In this document: positions 9,701 to 18,121 of the stretch, piece after piece | Layout of the letters: the number at the start of each line of letters is the position of its first letter | Position numbering within the stretch: the first letter of the stretch is position 1 | Assembly: GCA_036004405.1 (NCBI GenBank) | Contig: DASYRM010000065.1 | Coordinates: 1-64,000 of the forward strand | Direction: 5' to 3' | DNA: 64,000 bases | Source: DASYRM01 sp036004405 | Lineage (GTDB): Bacteria > Acidobacteriota > Vicinamibacteria > Vicinamibacterales > UBA2999 | The notes under the pieces: model-generated | Told to the model about the DNA's origin: nothing | What the model saw: only the letters and a program-made list of their open reading frames with translations | Database searches by the model: none | Made by a program: the position numbers and the translations under genes

Positions 9701-12442
9701 GGTCAGCGGTCCAATCGAGCCGTTCGAGGTGAAGCTGTCGAACACGCGGGCCAGGGGCGGCGGGGCCGGAGCGGGCGAGATGATGGTCCAGCGGAGCGAC
9801 CGTGTCGCGGCGAAGACGCCGTCGAACACGCTGAGCGTCGCGTTGTACACCCCGACAGGGGCCGAGAGCGTGCCGGTGATCGCGCCACTGGAGGTGTTGA
9901 GTGATAGCCCGGCCGGCAGCCCGGACGCAGCGAAGGTCAGGGTGGCATTCTGAGGATTCGTCGCGGTGATCGGGACCGCCGCAATCGTGGTGCCCGTCAC
10001 GTTCGTCTGGCTCAGCGGACCGGTTATCGTCGGGAACTCGCCCGGCACCCGCACTTCGAAGTTGTCGAAGGTGACGGCCGGATCTTCGGAGTTGAACACG
10101 ACGCCTTGCTTGGTGGCGGTCTGCTGGAACGTCGATGTCGTGGTCAGCGTGATGACGCCGTCCACGTAGGCGGCAATCTGTGTCCCGATCGCGCGCAGTT
10201 CGAGGTGGTACTTCTGACCGGTCACGAAGCCGATCGACGTCCGGGTCAGAATGGTGCGGGTGCCATTCTGCACACGGCCGAGAAGCAGATCCCAGCCATC
10301 AACGGACGCCTCCAGGTAGTTACCTCCGGGCGCTGCCCGCGCGATCAGGCCTCCGATGCGCAGGTCTCCGCCAATGAAGTCTGCGCTGATCACGACGTCC
10401 GAGCGGCCGCTTTCGATGGCCCACGGTTGGTGACCGGTACCGGGCGTCGCCAACTCTGTCCGGTTGCCCTGGATGCGAGCCGACGAGCTGCCGGTCCCGA
10501 AATACGCCCACGCCGCGCCCGAGGGCTTCAGCTCCACGGCATGGCTCTGAAGCATCGTGCCGTTGGCCGCCGTGAACGTGTCCCAGACGACGGCCCACGA
10601 CAGCGCCGGCGTGACCGTCCACGTAAAGTCTTTGATCGTCGTCGAAATCCCGTCGAACACGCTGACCGACACGGGATAGGTGCCGAGCGCCCCTGCGGCA
10701 ATCGTTCCGCTGATCAGGCCGGTACTCGAATTCAGGCTCAGGCCCGGAGGCAGCCCGGTCGCCGAATACGTCAAGGGCTGCCCCTCGACGTCGCTGGCCT
10801 GGACCTGCAGCGAAATCACGGAACCCACCGGGTGGGCCTGGTTGGAGATCGTCATAACCGTGGGCGCGTTGTTCGTCAGCGCCACAACCCAGTTGAACTG
10901 GCGCAGCGTCGACAAGGTCCCGTCCGAGACCGTCACGGTGACATTCCATCCGCCTGTCGCGCCGGTCAGCGTTCCGGAAATCACGCCTGTCGACGAGTTG
11001 ACGCTCAAGCCAGGAGGCAAGCCGGTAGCCGAGTAAGTGAGCATTTGCGCCTCGGGATCAGTCGCCGTGACCGGCACTGACACCGTCGTGCTCACGAGGC
11101 TGAACTGATTGCTCGGGCCCGAGACCACGGGGGCTTGGTTTGGCCCAATCACGACGAAGTTGTCGAACTGGCGGGCGTAGTCGTCCGAATGAAACGCGAT
11201 TCCGTGCTTCGTTGCGGTCTGCAGGTACGTGCTCGTGGTGGTGAGCTTCAGCAGCCCGTTGAGATAGGCGGTGATTTGGCTCCCATTGGTACGTGCCTCG
11301 ATTCGATAGGTCTGGCCATTGACGATGCCGGCAGACACCCGCGTCAAGACCGTTCGATCTCCGTTCACCCACTTGTCGATGATCAGGTCGAACCCGTCGA
11401 CACTGAGGCCAAGGTAGTTGCCGCCAGACGTAGCGCGGAAGACAAGCCCGCCAATTCGACCGGATCCACCCATGAAGTCGGCAGCAACGGTGACATCCGA
11501 CTGTCCCGACTCAATCGCCCACGGCTGGTGGCCGTTCCCGGGGGTCGACAACTCGGCTCGGTTACCTTGCGTGCGCGCCCCTGAAGTGCCCAGCCCGATG
11601 TAGGTCCACGACGCGCCCGCGGGTTTGACCTCCGGGAGGTGCGAACCGATCGACGTCTGATTAATGCCAGTGAAGGTATCCCATACGACCGCGCCGGCCG
11701 GAGTCGGACGACGCGACACCACAAAGTTATCAAACTGGGTCGCGGGCGCGCTGCTATGCCACAGCAACCCGGATCCACTCGCGGTGTCGTAGTCGGTAAC
11801 CGTGGCCGAGAAGCGCACAATCCCGTCTAACACCGCGTCTATCGCGCTGCCAACGTATCGTGCCTCGATTCTGTGCACCGTATTCGGTGCGACGGGCGGA
11901 ACGGAGACCGACAGGAGGGGCTGGTAGTTGCCAGCCACGCGGCGAAACAGGCCCAACTGCCCTGATGCCGCCGACCCCCAGTAGACGAGCAGCAAGTGCG
12001 CATTCGCGTCCACAGCCCGAAACACGACGCCGCCGTACACGTCGGCCGTGGACGATACGAGATCCGCACTGGTAGATCCGTCAGCGAGACCGGACGCAAT
12101 CGTTGCGAGCGTGAAGCCGTTCGTCGAATTTGTTGCGACACGGTTGCCCTCTAATGTTTCCGCACCACCCTCACGATGCGCCCACGCAGCTCCAGTGGGT
12201 CCGACATCCGGAGCATGCGAGGTCAGGACCGCTCCATTCGGACCCGTGAACGTGTCCCACACCACGGCGCCGATCGGCGCTTGCGCGTAGGCACCACCGG
12301 TGCCACCGAACAGAAGCAGCGCGACCCCACGAATCGCCAGACCGAAGGCCCTTCGGCTCTTGGAACAAAGTCTCCTGGATGGAGGCACTTCTTCTACCAA
12401 CCTCGCGACTCCTCTGCTTTGCGAGCGTGACGACCGTACCAA
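6776..12442 (-). CDS. giant exported mosaic protein (LamG-like, putative-Ig and BACON-like modules)
   Basis: About 1,888 residues. A signal peptide ends near residue 53 (GVALLLFGGTGGAYAQA). Four modules of about 180 residues, each opening with WDTFTG/FDSFTS...SWxY and closing with FDNFVV, lie at about 61-243, 251-432, 617-797 and 900-1085; they look like concanavalin/LamG-type beta-sandwiches. Between them are three putative-Ig (He_PIG-like) repeats with GLPPGLSxNSSTGxISG. From about 1090 to 1560 come about five repeats with a C-x-W pattern (CTWTARM, CSWTVGS, CPWAASS, CAWSAIS, CSWSITP), as in BACON carbohydrate-binding domains. The C-terminal roughly 330 residues match nothing I know and contain RRHEAGDVESHY. 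The start is uncertain: the coordinate is a TTG; a TTG at about residue 15 or GTG at 19 is also possible. It is probably a surface adhesin or polysaccharide-binding protein. Confidence 0.8.
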   Translation of the reverse strand: MVRSSRSQSRGVARLVEEVPPSRRLCSKSRRAFGLAIRGVALLLFGGTGGAYAQAPIGAVVWDTFTGPNGAVLTSHAPDVGPTGAAWAHREGGAETLEGNRVATNSTNGFTLATIASGLADGSTSADLVSSTADVYGGVVFRAVDANAHLLLVYWGSAASGQLGLFRRVAGNYQPLLSVSVPPVAPNTVHRIEARYVGSAIDAVLDGIVRFSATVTDYDTASGSGLLWHSSAPATQFDNFVVSRRPTPAGAVVWDTFTGINQTSIGSHLPEVKPAGASWTYIGLGTSGARTQGNRAELSTPGNGHQPWAIESGQSDVTVAADFMGGSGRIGGLVFRATSGGNYLGLSVDGFDLIIDKWVNGDRTVLTRVSAGIVNGQTYRIEARTNGSQITAYLNGLLKLTTTSTYLQTATKHGIAFHSDDYARQFDNFVVIGPNQAPVVSGPSNQFSLVSTTVSVPVTATDPEAQMLTYSATGLPPGLSVNSSTGVISGTLTGATGGWNVTVTVSDGTLSTLRQFNWVVALTNNAPTVMTISNQAHPVGSVISLQVQASDVEGQPLTYSATGLPPGLSLNSSTGLISGTIAAGALGTYPVSVSVFDGISTTIKDFTWTVTPALSWAVVWDTFTAANGTMLQSHAVELKPSGAAWAYFGTGSSSARIQGNRTELATPGTGHQPWAIESGRSDVVISADFIGGDLRIGGLIARAAPGGNYLEASVDGWDLLLGRVQNGTRTILTRTSIGFVTGQKYHLELRAIGTQIAAYVDGVITLTTTSTFQQTATKQGVVFNSEDPAVTFDNFEVRVPGEFPTITGPLSQTNVTGTTIAAVPITATNPQNATLTFAASGLPAGLSLNTSSGAITGTLSAPVGVYNATLSVFDGVFAATRSLRWTIISPAPAPPPLARVFDSFTSNGSIGPLTGHVPDVRPAGASWVLWEGGAPTVDAGVAAATGGGTYVMATIDGGTANGIVAVDLRSSDTNPRGGLALRVADASNYLVLRYAGDFASARVELLRRANGTFTVMTSAGVVPLDSSSHRLEARMNGTGIGAYWDGRALFQVDVNDNSAFTRHGLFWNANQDPSATFDNFKITTETFTPALSTNTVCEAVLSRWYIEMTSANGNPTVDVTIPTGCTWTARMIAGNATMTSGGPVTGPGTVQFNVNYNQTNEAMIAYASVAGKLVMIQQSGAGGQACYYVISTGAVAFQTDGGSATVTVTPGYPWCSWTVGSNRDWLEISGGSLRVGPGSFTVTVDKNAGQEIRHGNIFVGNAEMPVEQSGVAPSSPAPPPASCSFSVSSTSLVVGAGNGVYGVRVTAPEGCPWAASSASNFVQALVGSGTGSATMVFVVQNNTAAVRRSGSLTVAGYTVVVTQRAVNDGGGECNYTVLTTSATTSFLAAVSGDGSVANVTAPAGCAWSAISESSFIHLTGATSGSGSGTLSFTVDPNPDSDSRIGTIRVQGAILIVSQAGQDGASSECPFSVTVSTTSADDGVLNLLVPEWCSWSITPQDGLVTYDTSTGTGSLPIGFHVNRGTLTPPDSSPVSTQAQPLGFSLFPGCRILPTPCIDSNRCVSTNFCFNPFAPPQAPTAENPALMVQPVNPVRGQYVSIGLVGLGQGTVVSWEFQGDNIGKITRQSSPSSATWKGVLVDSGAVTVTWRRSGQTRTTSAQVSVSARNFTPPIPSAGDPVGINTTWGCTESPSMPVPAVSGEGTLGKMCLENPGGFNTGRINDNGPNHAVNWVVQPNPQNPFRWIYRWTIHPDVDDLDCAFSRQQDGSYNPVTNQNGWISGANLRTNIRRHEAGDVESHYALYKAAATEIDPGAAMEAKVTGPNTSLPTFTTDITADFQTMLSTIQSRKAHYQSPTDPGLLGIRPYGGVQNEAGVFQGYVNFAQYPACQH

Positions 12443-12582
12443 CTCTGCTTAAAACGCCGGCTCGCGGTCAGGCGTACGCCATCGATACACGCGTCGTGCA
12501 ATTTCTTGTCTTCTCGACGGTCGATCGCCCGGGGAAAGGCGAGACGAGTTGAGCAGAGCGCGTAGTCGTAAGAGTCACGTCA

Positions 12583-12662
12583 CCTCGAATTCCTCGAGGG
12601 ACTGCGGCATTTCTACTACCGGCGTGAAGTCAGCATTCTTCCGCCACTGATTCTCGTGACAG
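12583..12662 (+). pseudogene. relict fragment of an acyltransferase-3 gene
   Basis: The 300-base gap between the giant gene and the HTTM-like gene holds this fragment. It encodes EFLEGLRHFYYRREVSILPPL in one frame, which aligns with FLAGVRHFYYRRIVRILPPL of the intact acyltransferase at 14030-16051. At the DNA level TTCTACTACCGGCG is identical and most differences fall at third codon positions, so this is old coding sequence and not chance. There is no start, no flanking acyltransferase sequence and the frame closes soon after. The rest of the gap (12443-12582 and 12663-12742) shows nothing I can support. Confidence 0.65.
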
Positions 12663-12742
12663 GGCGTCCCCCGTAGAAGCGGCACGACCATCGCCACGGT
12701 CTCGTCAGCGCGTTATCGGACGGAGTGTTATCCTCTGCCGCG

Positions 12743-14002
12743 ATGTCGAGGCTCGTCCCCACGCTCCCCGGCCTGACGGCCGGAGGCCTCGGGCGTTTCA
12801 GGGTCTACATCGGGCTGATGCTGCTGTGGCTGCTGGCGCGAGAATCCCCGGTCGCCGTCCCCTTCGAACTTCATCGCTCCTACAGTCCGCTCTCGGACAA
12901 CGTGCCCATTCACTGGCTGGCCGCCAGCGCGGCGGCATGGCGCGGCGTGCAGGTCGCGGGGATGCTGGCGGCCTTGTGCTTCACCGTCGGCTGGTGGACT
13001 CGCACGGCGTACGTCGCGCTGGTCGCCGCTCTCTTGCTCACGCGCCTCGCATGGCTCCATTCGAGTGGGCAGCACGACTGGGTCTGCCCGCTGGCGATTC
13101 TCGTGAGTCTCCTCATCGTCCCCTGGGGAGATGGGTTCAGCGTCGACCAGTGGCGTCACCCGACCGTGGATCCTGAGGCTCGGGACCCGCGATATGGCTT
13201 CGCGTTGTTCGCACCGGTGTTCGTGATGGGGCTCGCATTTGCCGCCGCCGCCTACGCGAAGCTCACCATCGGAGGCCTGGCATGGGTGACGACCGGAGCG
13301 GTGCGCTATCACTTCGTCGACGATGCGGAAACCGCCGCCACCACCTGGGGCCTGTGGATAGCGGCCCATCCGTCGGTCGCCGTGCTGGTTTCCGCCGGCG
13401 CGGTCGCCCTCGAAGCGACGTGGATCGCGACGGCGTGGTTGAGGAGCGCGCGGCTGCGGCTGCTGGCGGCTGCCGGCGCTCTGAGTCTGTTCCTGGGGTT
13501 CTACGCCTTCCAGGGTGCACTATGGGTTCCGTGGATGATGTGGCTGGCAGCCTGCTTGCCCTGGGACGGCTGGCGCTCGCTGCCGTCCACGCCGCTGCGT
13601 CGCGCGCCTGCGGTCATGGCGGGAGCGGCGATCGCGATTCAGGTGGTCGCGTCGCTGACGGCGATCGAAATCGAGCCCTTGATGTCGCCTTATCAGATGT
13701 ATTCCGGTACTTACGCCTCGACTCAGGAGTTCGAGACCCGCCGGCGGCGCAAGCTTCAGAGGGTCGAGATGAAGACGGAAATCGGCACCATCGACGTGCA
13801 CGGTGGCGCGGCCGACAGCCTGGCGGATGCCATCGATGGCGGCCCCTTGAACGACGACGCACGTGAAGCGCTCGACTCGGCCTGTGCGGCTGCGGCGGCA
13901 GCAACCGTCGATGTGCGGGTGGCGCGCGCGAAGATCGACTGGTCCGGAACGCACGTCACTCGCACGTGGACGCGGACGGATCGCTCGTTTGCCTGCCGCT
14001 GA
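12743..14002 (+). CDS. HTTM-like polytopic membrane protein
   Basis: This 419-residue inner-membrane protein has about nine to ten hydrophobic segments (for example VAGMLAALCFTVGWW, FALFAPVFVMGLAFAAAAYAKL, LLAAAGALSLFLGFYAFQGAL) and a soluble C-terminal tail of about 100 residues. The order of segments, the YAKL motif near residue 180 and the GFYAFQGALWVPWMMW region recall HTTM (vitamin-K-dependent gamma-carboxylase-like) or DoxX-type proteins. The gamma-carboxylase catalytic lysine pattern cannot be verified, so no reaction is proposed. I preferred the ATG at 12743 over an in-frame GTG 18 bases earlier. The gene sits 27 bases before the acyltransferase, in the same direction. Confidence 0.55.
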   Translation: MSRLVPTLPGLTAGGLGRFRVYIGLMLLWLLARESPVAVPFELHRSYSPLSDNVPIHWLAASAAAWRGVQVAGMLAALCFTVGWWTRTAYVALVAALLLTRLAWLHSSGQHDWVCPLAILVSLLIVPWGDGFSVDQWRHPTVDPEARDPRYGFALFAPVFVMGLAFAAAAYAKLTIGGLAWVTTGAVRYHFVDDAETAATTWGLWIAAHPSVAVLVSAGAVALEATWIATAWLRSARLRLLAAAGALSLFLGFYAFQGALWVPWMMWLAACLPWDGWRSLPSTPLRRAPAVMAGAAIAIQVVASLTAIEIEPLMSPYQMYSGTYASTQEFETRRRRKLQRVEMKTEIGTIDVHGGAADSLADAIDGGPLNDDAREALDSACAAAAAATVDVRVARAKIDWSGTHVTRTWTRTDRSFACR

Positions 14003-14029
14003 TCTGCAATACTTGCGCGGGTTTTCCGC

Positions 14030-16051
14030 GTGAGCGTCGCCACTCCAGCTTCTCGTCCCCAGCCGATCCGCTTCACGCAGATCGAGCACCTGCGGGCGGT
14101 GGCGGTGCTGGTGGTGATCGTTCACCACCTGGGCGGCATGCCGGGCGGCTTCATCGGCGTCGACATCTTCTTCGTCATCTCGGGCTTCGTCATCACGCAC
14201 GCGCTGCTCGGATCCCGCGACCTGGGATTCCTCGCGGGTGTCCGGCACTTCTACTACCGGCGGATCGTGCGCATCCTCCCGCCGCTCATCGTCGTGACGC
14301 TGGCGTCGTTCCTCTTCGGCTGGTGGCTGTTCTTCGACGACGACTTCACGCGGCTCCAGCAGGCGGTCGCCAGCCAGGCGTACTTCCTGCAGAATCTCCA
14401 CTTCGCGCAGGATGTCGGCAACTACTTTCGTGGCATTCCCGCCACCGACGTGGCGCTGCACACCTGGTCGCTGGCGGTAGAAGAGCAGTTCTATCTGCTG
14501 TCACCGGTCCTCATCATTCTGCTCATCAGGATGCGCCGCCGCGCCCCACGCACCGCCGCGGCGACGGTGCTCGCAGTGGCGGTGACGGCGACGATTGCCG
14601 CCATCGCCTCGGAGACGCCGCTCACACATCTCACCGCCACAGCCGTCAACTGGTGGTCGCCGGCACGCATCGATCCGGACGCGCTCCGGTTCTACTCCTT
14701 GCCCTTCAGGGCATGGGAGCTGCTCCTCGGCTGTTCGGCGATGGCGGTCCGTTCGCGCTGGGACCACCGTCTGTCCATGCTGTCGACGCGAGCGCAGCCA
14801 TTCTTCTACATCGGCCTGGCGGCGCTGCTGGCGGCGGCGTACCTGGATCTGGAGCGGCGAACGTGGCCGAACCTCTACACGCTCGGCGTCTGCCTGTTGA
14901 CGGCGGGCTGCCTTGTGCTGGTCGTCACACGCCCGGTGCCGGCGCAACCCGGAATCGGTGTCAGCCGGGCCCTCGCCGCGGTTGGCAGCACCAGCTACTC
15001 CGCGTACCTCTGGCACTGGCCGCTGCTCGGATATTTCACGTATACCAACTTCGACTTCGGCGTCGCCCGACTCGACTACGCGCTTTATTTTTTGGTGCTG
15101 GCCGCGCTGGTCGCGGCCACCTACCATACGGTGGAGAAACACCGGCTGCGCATCTCCGGCCCCGCGAGCGTCGTCGTGCTGCTCGCGTTCATCGTGGGGG
15201 GCCGGTACCTGGGCACCTCGCCTCGAGATCTCACGTGGTTCGACCAGGACAAACAGCGGATCCTCTCCACCGCCCGCTACGACCAGGCACGATGTGAGAA
15301 CGACGTGGAGAAGGTCGCCGGCAAGTTCGTCGTGCTGTTCGGCGACAGCCACGCCGGGATGGTGACCGGGCAGTTCCAGCGGTCGGCCAGAGAGCACGGC
15401 TACAGCGTGCTGTGCATGGAGGGATCAAGGGCGAGACTTGGCAGCGATCGCCGCGCCACCGAAGCGCGTTTCGAGCGTGTCGCCCGCGCCGAGGGCTACC
15501 TGGGCACGCTCATGGTGCTGCGCTGGAACATGTACTCGACCGGCTTTCCACCCTATGAAGTCGAGGAGCGCGGCAACCGATTCTTGATGTTGGACGACCG
15601 CCGGCCGGCAAACGCCACCGAGGCCTTCGACTTCTTCGTGGCGAACATGACGGGCCTGGTGCGGTCGATCGCGAGGGCCCGACCGTCTGCTCCCATCGGA
15701 ATACTCCTGCAGGTCCCGAACATGCCGTTCTACGCGGAGAAGGAATCGCTCATGGACTATCACGGGCTGCGCTTTCGTGCGCTGCCGCCGAAGTCAGCGG
15801 CGGAGCACCGAAGCGAGCAGATGCCCGTTCGACGCGTCTTCGATCGACTGCGCGCCGCCGAACCAGCAATCGACCTTCTCGATCCCACATCGATCTTGTG
15901 CGGCGCGGACACCTGCGCCTACCGTCACGGGTGGAACGTCCTCTACAAGGACGACGATCACCTGTCGGTGTACGGCGAGACGCTGCTGGCGCCGCTCTTC
16001 GAACGATGGCTCCGGCAGCTGCACGCTAGAGATGATGACGGTCGTTCTTGA
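14030..16051 (+). CDS. acyltransferase-3 / SGNH fusion protein (OafA-like)
   Basis: The 673-residue membrane enzyme probably O-acetylates a surface polysaccharide or lipid-linked sugar. The acyltransferase-3 domain spans about residues 12-360 with the signatures IEHLRAVAVLVVIVHH and GFIGVDIFFVISGFVI, the HFYYRRIVRILPP segment and WSLAVEEQFYL. The C-terminal SGNH hydrolase-like domain carries the catalytic Ser in VVLFGDSHAG (Ser at about 440) and the Asp-His pair in DDDHLSVYG (about 640-648), all intact. By analogy with OafA and related enzymes, the membrane part would move acetyl groups across the membrane and the SGNH part would transfer them. The GTG start at 14030 precedes the family N-terminus. 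The last 26 bases overlap the convergent gene. Confidence 0.9.
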   Translation: MSVATPASRPQPIRFTQIEHLRAVAVLVVIVHHLGGMPGGFIGVDIFFVISGFVITHALLGSRDLGFLAGVRHFYYRRIVRILPPLIVVTLASFLFGWWLFFDDDFTRLQQAVASQAYFLQNLHFAQDVGNYFRGIPATDVALHTWSLAVEEQFYLLSPVLIILLIRMRRRAPRTAAATVLAVAVTATIAAIASETPLTHLTATAVNWWSPARIDPDALRFYSLPFRAWELLLGCSAMAVRSRWDHRLSMLSTRAQPFFYIGLAALLAAAYLDLERRTWPNLYTLGVCLLTAGCLVLVVTRPVPAQPGIGVSRALAAVGSTSYSAYLWHWPLLGYFTYTNFDFGVARLDYALYFLVLAALVAATYHTVEKHRLRISGPASVVVLLAFIVGGRYLGTSPRDLTWFDQDKQRILSTARYDQARCENDVEKVAGKFVVLFGDSHAGMVTGQFQRSAREHGYSVLCMEGSRARLGSDRRATEARFERVARAEGYLGTLMVLRWNMYSTGFPPYEVEERGNRFLMLDDRRPANATEAFDFFVANMTGLVRSIARARPSAPIGILLQVPNMPFYAEKESLMDYHGLRFRALPPKSAAEHRSEQMPVRRVFDRLRAAEPAIDLLDPTSILCGADTCAYRHGWNVLYKDDDHLSVYGETLLAPLFERWLRQLHARDDDGRS

Positions 16052-16913
16052 TCGACACGTGACTCTGATACGCCCTGCGCCACAATCCCGGCGTCGTAAT
16101 TTCCATGCCATGCGCGCTGCGGCCGCTGTTCACGAACGCGAGGAGGGCGTTACGCCGGAACGGCGCGCTGAAAGCCGGCGTGAGCTGGATCCCGGCTTCG
16201 TGGAAGTACACGGTCTTTCCAGTGGCGGCGATCGCCGTCTCGTTCAGAGCGCCGTCCGCGTGAAAGAGAGTTGTTCCCAGATCGGTGTCCTGGCGGTCGT
16301 CCGGAAAGTAGTACAGAGCTGTCGTCAGGTACGCCAAAGCGTCGGCGTGCGGCCGTAACCTGAATCCCAGCCCCCGCATCATCAGCCGACCCACGTTCAT
16401 CTGCGGTCGGAATGGCGGGCGGTAGTAGTCCTTGCTCACCACGCCGTCGGACCACAGCCGCTCGATCAGGCCGAGCCGTTGCTCGATCTCCGGTCGGAAC
16501 GTCTCGAGGAGCCACGGTCCGACGACGGCACGATTGATCTCGAGCAGGAAAAAATTCCAGACATCGCGCAGCGGCTCGGGCAGGTCGTCGTAGGTGGCGG
16601 CGCGGCTGTCCGACGGATCGGTGCCCGGGGGCCGGGGCACCATGTCGCGCCGATTCGCGCGCTCTTCGGCTGGAAAGAGCTCTGCCGACGGCCACGCCGC
16701 GTCGAGGAGCATGTAGAGATCGGGGCTGAGAACGTCTTCGACCCACACGAACGGGAACGGGTCGTCCCGCCGGGGCGTCGCCGCGAGACGGCGCCGGACG
16801 TACGCTTGCTGTCGCTCGCGGTCGAGCACGGTCGAGTATTCGGGAAACCGTGCGAGAAACGCACTCGCATCGCCATGAACGACGTGACTTTCCACGTGAC
16901 TGTCTCCTGCCAC
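16026..16913 (-). CDS. 2-oxoglutarate/Fe(II)-dependent oxygenase-like protein
   Basis: The 295-residue soluble protein has a jelly-roll-like second half. The sequence RLRPHADALAYLTTALYYFPDD supplies a candidate HxD iron dyad (His-Ala-Asp), and RNALLAFVNSGRSAHGMEI with a following Arg-rich segment supplies a candidate distal His and 2-oxoglutarate-binding Arg, the spacing expected for prolyl-hydroxylase-like oxygenases. FPFVWVEDVLSPDLYMLLDAAWP near the N-terminus matches the usual opening strand and helix of this group. The substrate is unknown. It is convergent with the acyltransferase (26-base overlap of 3' ends) and divergent from the methyltransferase, which suggests but does not prove a role in modifying sugars or small molecules. 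Confidence 0.55.
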   Translation of the reverse strand: MAGDSHVESHVVHGDASAFLARFPEYSTVLDRERQQAYVRRRLAATPRRDDPFPFVWVEDVLSPDLYMLLDAAWPSAELFPAEERANRRDMVPRPPGTDPSDSRAATYDDLPEPLRDVWNFFLLEINRAVVGPWLLETFRPEIEQRLGLIERLWSDGVVSKDYYRPPFRPQMNVGRLMMRGLGFRLRPHADALAYLTTALYYFPDDRQDTDLGTTLFHADGALNETAIAATGKTVYFHEAGIQLTPAFSAPFRRNALLAFVNSGRSAHGMEITTPGLWRRAYQSHVSIKNDRHHL

Positions 16914-16993
16914 AGTATCGCAGAGTCGTCCGTCCCGGTGAACCCACCGGCATCGCCTTGGAGCGCGGCCGCCCGGTCGATTAGAGTACCGCC

Positions 16994-18013
16994 GTGGAAA
17001 CGCCAGCGCCCACCGGAACGGAGTACTGCCGATGCGACCTGTGTGGCAGCGACGCGCCGCTGCCGTTGCCTGACTACATCACACGTCCGCATCGAGTGGT
17101 GGTGTGTCGCGGCTGCGGCCTGATCTACACCAACCCCCGCTCGACCCGCGATGCGATGGACGAGTTCTACACCAACCGGTTCCAGTCCGATCCCGGCGCC
17201 CTCAGGCGGCACGGCGAAGACGTGAACGAGAACACTTTCGAGAAGCACGTCAAGCAGATGACTCCCTTCGTCGAGTCGCTGATCGACAGCCTCGGCGATT
17301 TGAACGGCAAACGCTGGCTGGAAGTCCGGTGCCGGAGCGGGACGGTGGCCGAGATTCTGGGCCGGCACGGAATCGAATGTCACGGCGTGGATCCGTTCGC
17401 GGCCAACGTGGACTTCGCCAGCAGGCGGTTCGGCCCCGGACGGTTCCACCAGTCGTCGGTTCACGACCTCGTCGGCCCGGCGCCTGGCGAGTTCGACGTG
17501 ATCGGGATGCTGACCGTCCACGTCCTCGCGCACGCGTCCGCGCCTTCGAAGCTGTTGAAAGACTGTTACGACCGGCTGAAAGTCGGCGGTCGAATCGTCC
17601 TCGTCGACAAGGACGTGACGCAGCCACGGCCAGACAACCTCAAGTTCGCGCTGTCGGGGAGCTCCGCGATCGCGCACTGCCAGCATCTGACGTTGAACTC
17701 GCTGCGAGAGTTCGTCCGAAAGGCGGGATTCGAGGTCGAGCGCGCCGAGCACCTCGATCGCTGGTCGACGCTGCGTCACGCGATCGTCGTCGCGCGTAAA
17801 CCGGAACGTCCGCGGGCCGCCGGAGAGATCAAGGCCGACGATCCGAGCACGCTTCACCACCAGATCGTGTCGCTCTACCGGTGGCACGTTGTCCGCGCTC
17901 CACTTCGCGCGATTCAGCGACGTGTCGGCAAGAAGCGGATCAAGATGATGCAGAGCAGAGCCCGTATGGCCCATCATCGAACGATGAAGTGGTTCAAGCG
18001 TCGCTGGGCGTAA
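16994..18013 (+). CDS. class I SAM-dependent methyltransferase with N-terminal zinc-binding motif
   Basis: The 339-residue protein starts (GTG) with a four-cysteine metal site, CDLCGSD...VVCRGCGLIYTNPR, as in methyltransferases linked to polysaccharide and antibiotic sugar clusters. The Rossmann core spans about 95-270, with motif I at about 108-116, an acidic residue in CHGVDPFAANVDFA, and EFDVIGMLTVHVLAHA as motif II. Motif I reads LEVRCRSGT where the family normally has LExGCGxG; two glycines that contact SAM are replaced by arginine, so catalysis may be weakened or lost. A basic C-terminal tail (about 285-339) is unusual. It lies in the surface-modification patch, divergent from the oxygenase-like gene. 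Confidence 0.75.
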   Translation: METPAPTGTEYCRCDLCGSDAPLPLPDYITRPHRVVVCRGCGLIYTNPRSTRDAMDEFYTNRFQSDPGALRRHGEDVNENTFEKHVKQMTPFVESLIDSLGDLNGKRWLEVRCRSGTVAEILGRHGIECHGVDPFAANVDFASRRFGPGRFHQSSVHDLVGPAPGEFDVIGMLTVHVLAHASAPSKLLKDCYDRLKVGGRIVLVDKDVTQPRPDNLKFALSGSSAIAHCQHLTLNSLREFVRKAGFEVERAEHLDRWSTLRHAIVVARKPERPRAAGEIKADDPSTLHHQIVSLYRWHVVRAPLRAIQRRVGKKRIKMMQSRARMAHHRTMKWFKRRWA

Positions 18014-18121
18014 AGACGGCCCGCGGTTCGCGCCGCCGGGCTGAGCCAGTCACCGTTCGAAATCCAGTCGCCGGCCCTATCGGCCTTTTCCACGAGTAGC
18101 CGCTCTCACCGCCGCGAGACG

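Noticed and set aside
18040..18105. tRNA T-arm-like sequence with GTTCGAAATCC followed by a GGCC...GGCC hairpin and TTTT
   Set aside because: The five bases flanking the TTCGAAA loop do not pair, and there is no D-arm or acceptor stem nearby; the hairpin is only four base pairs.
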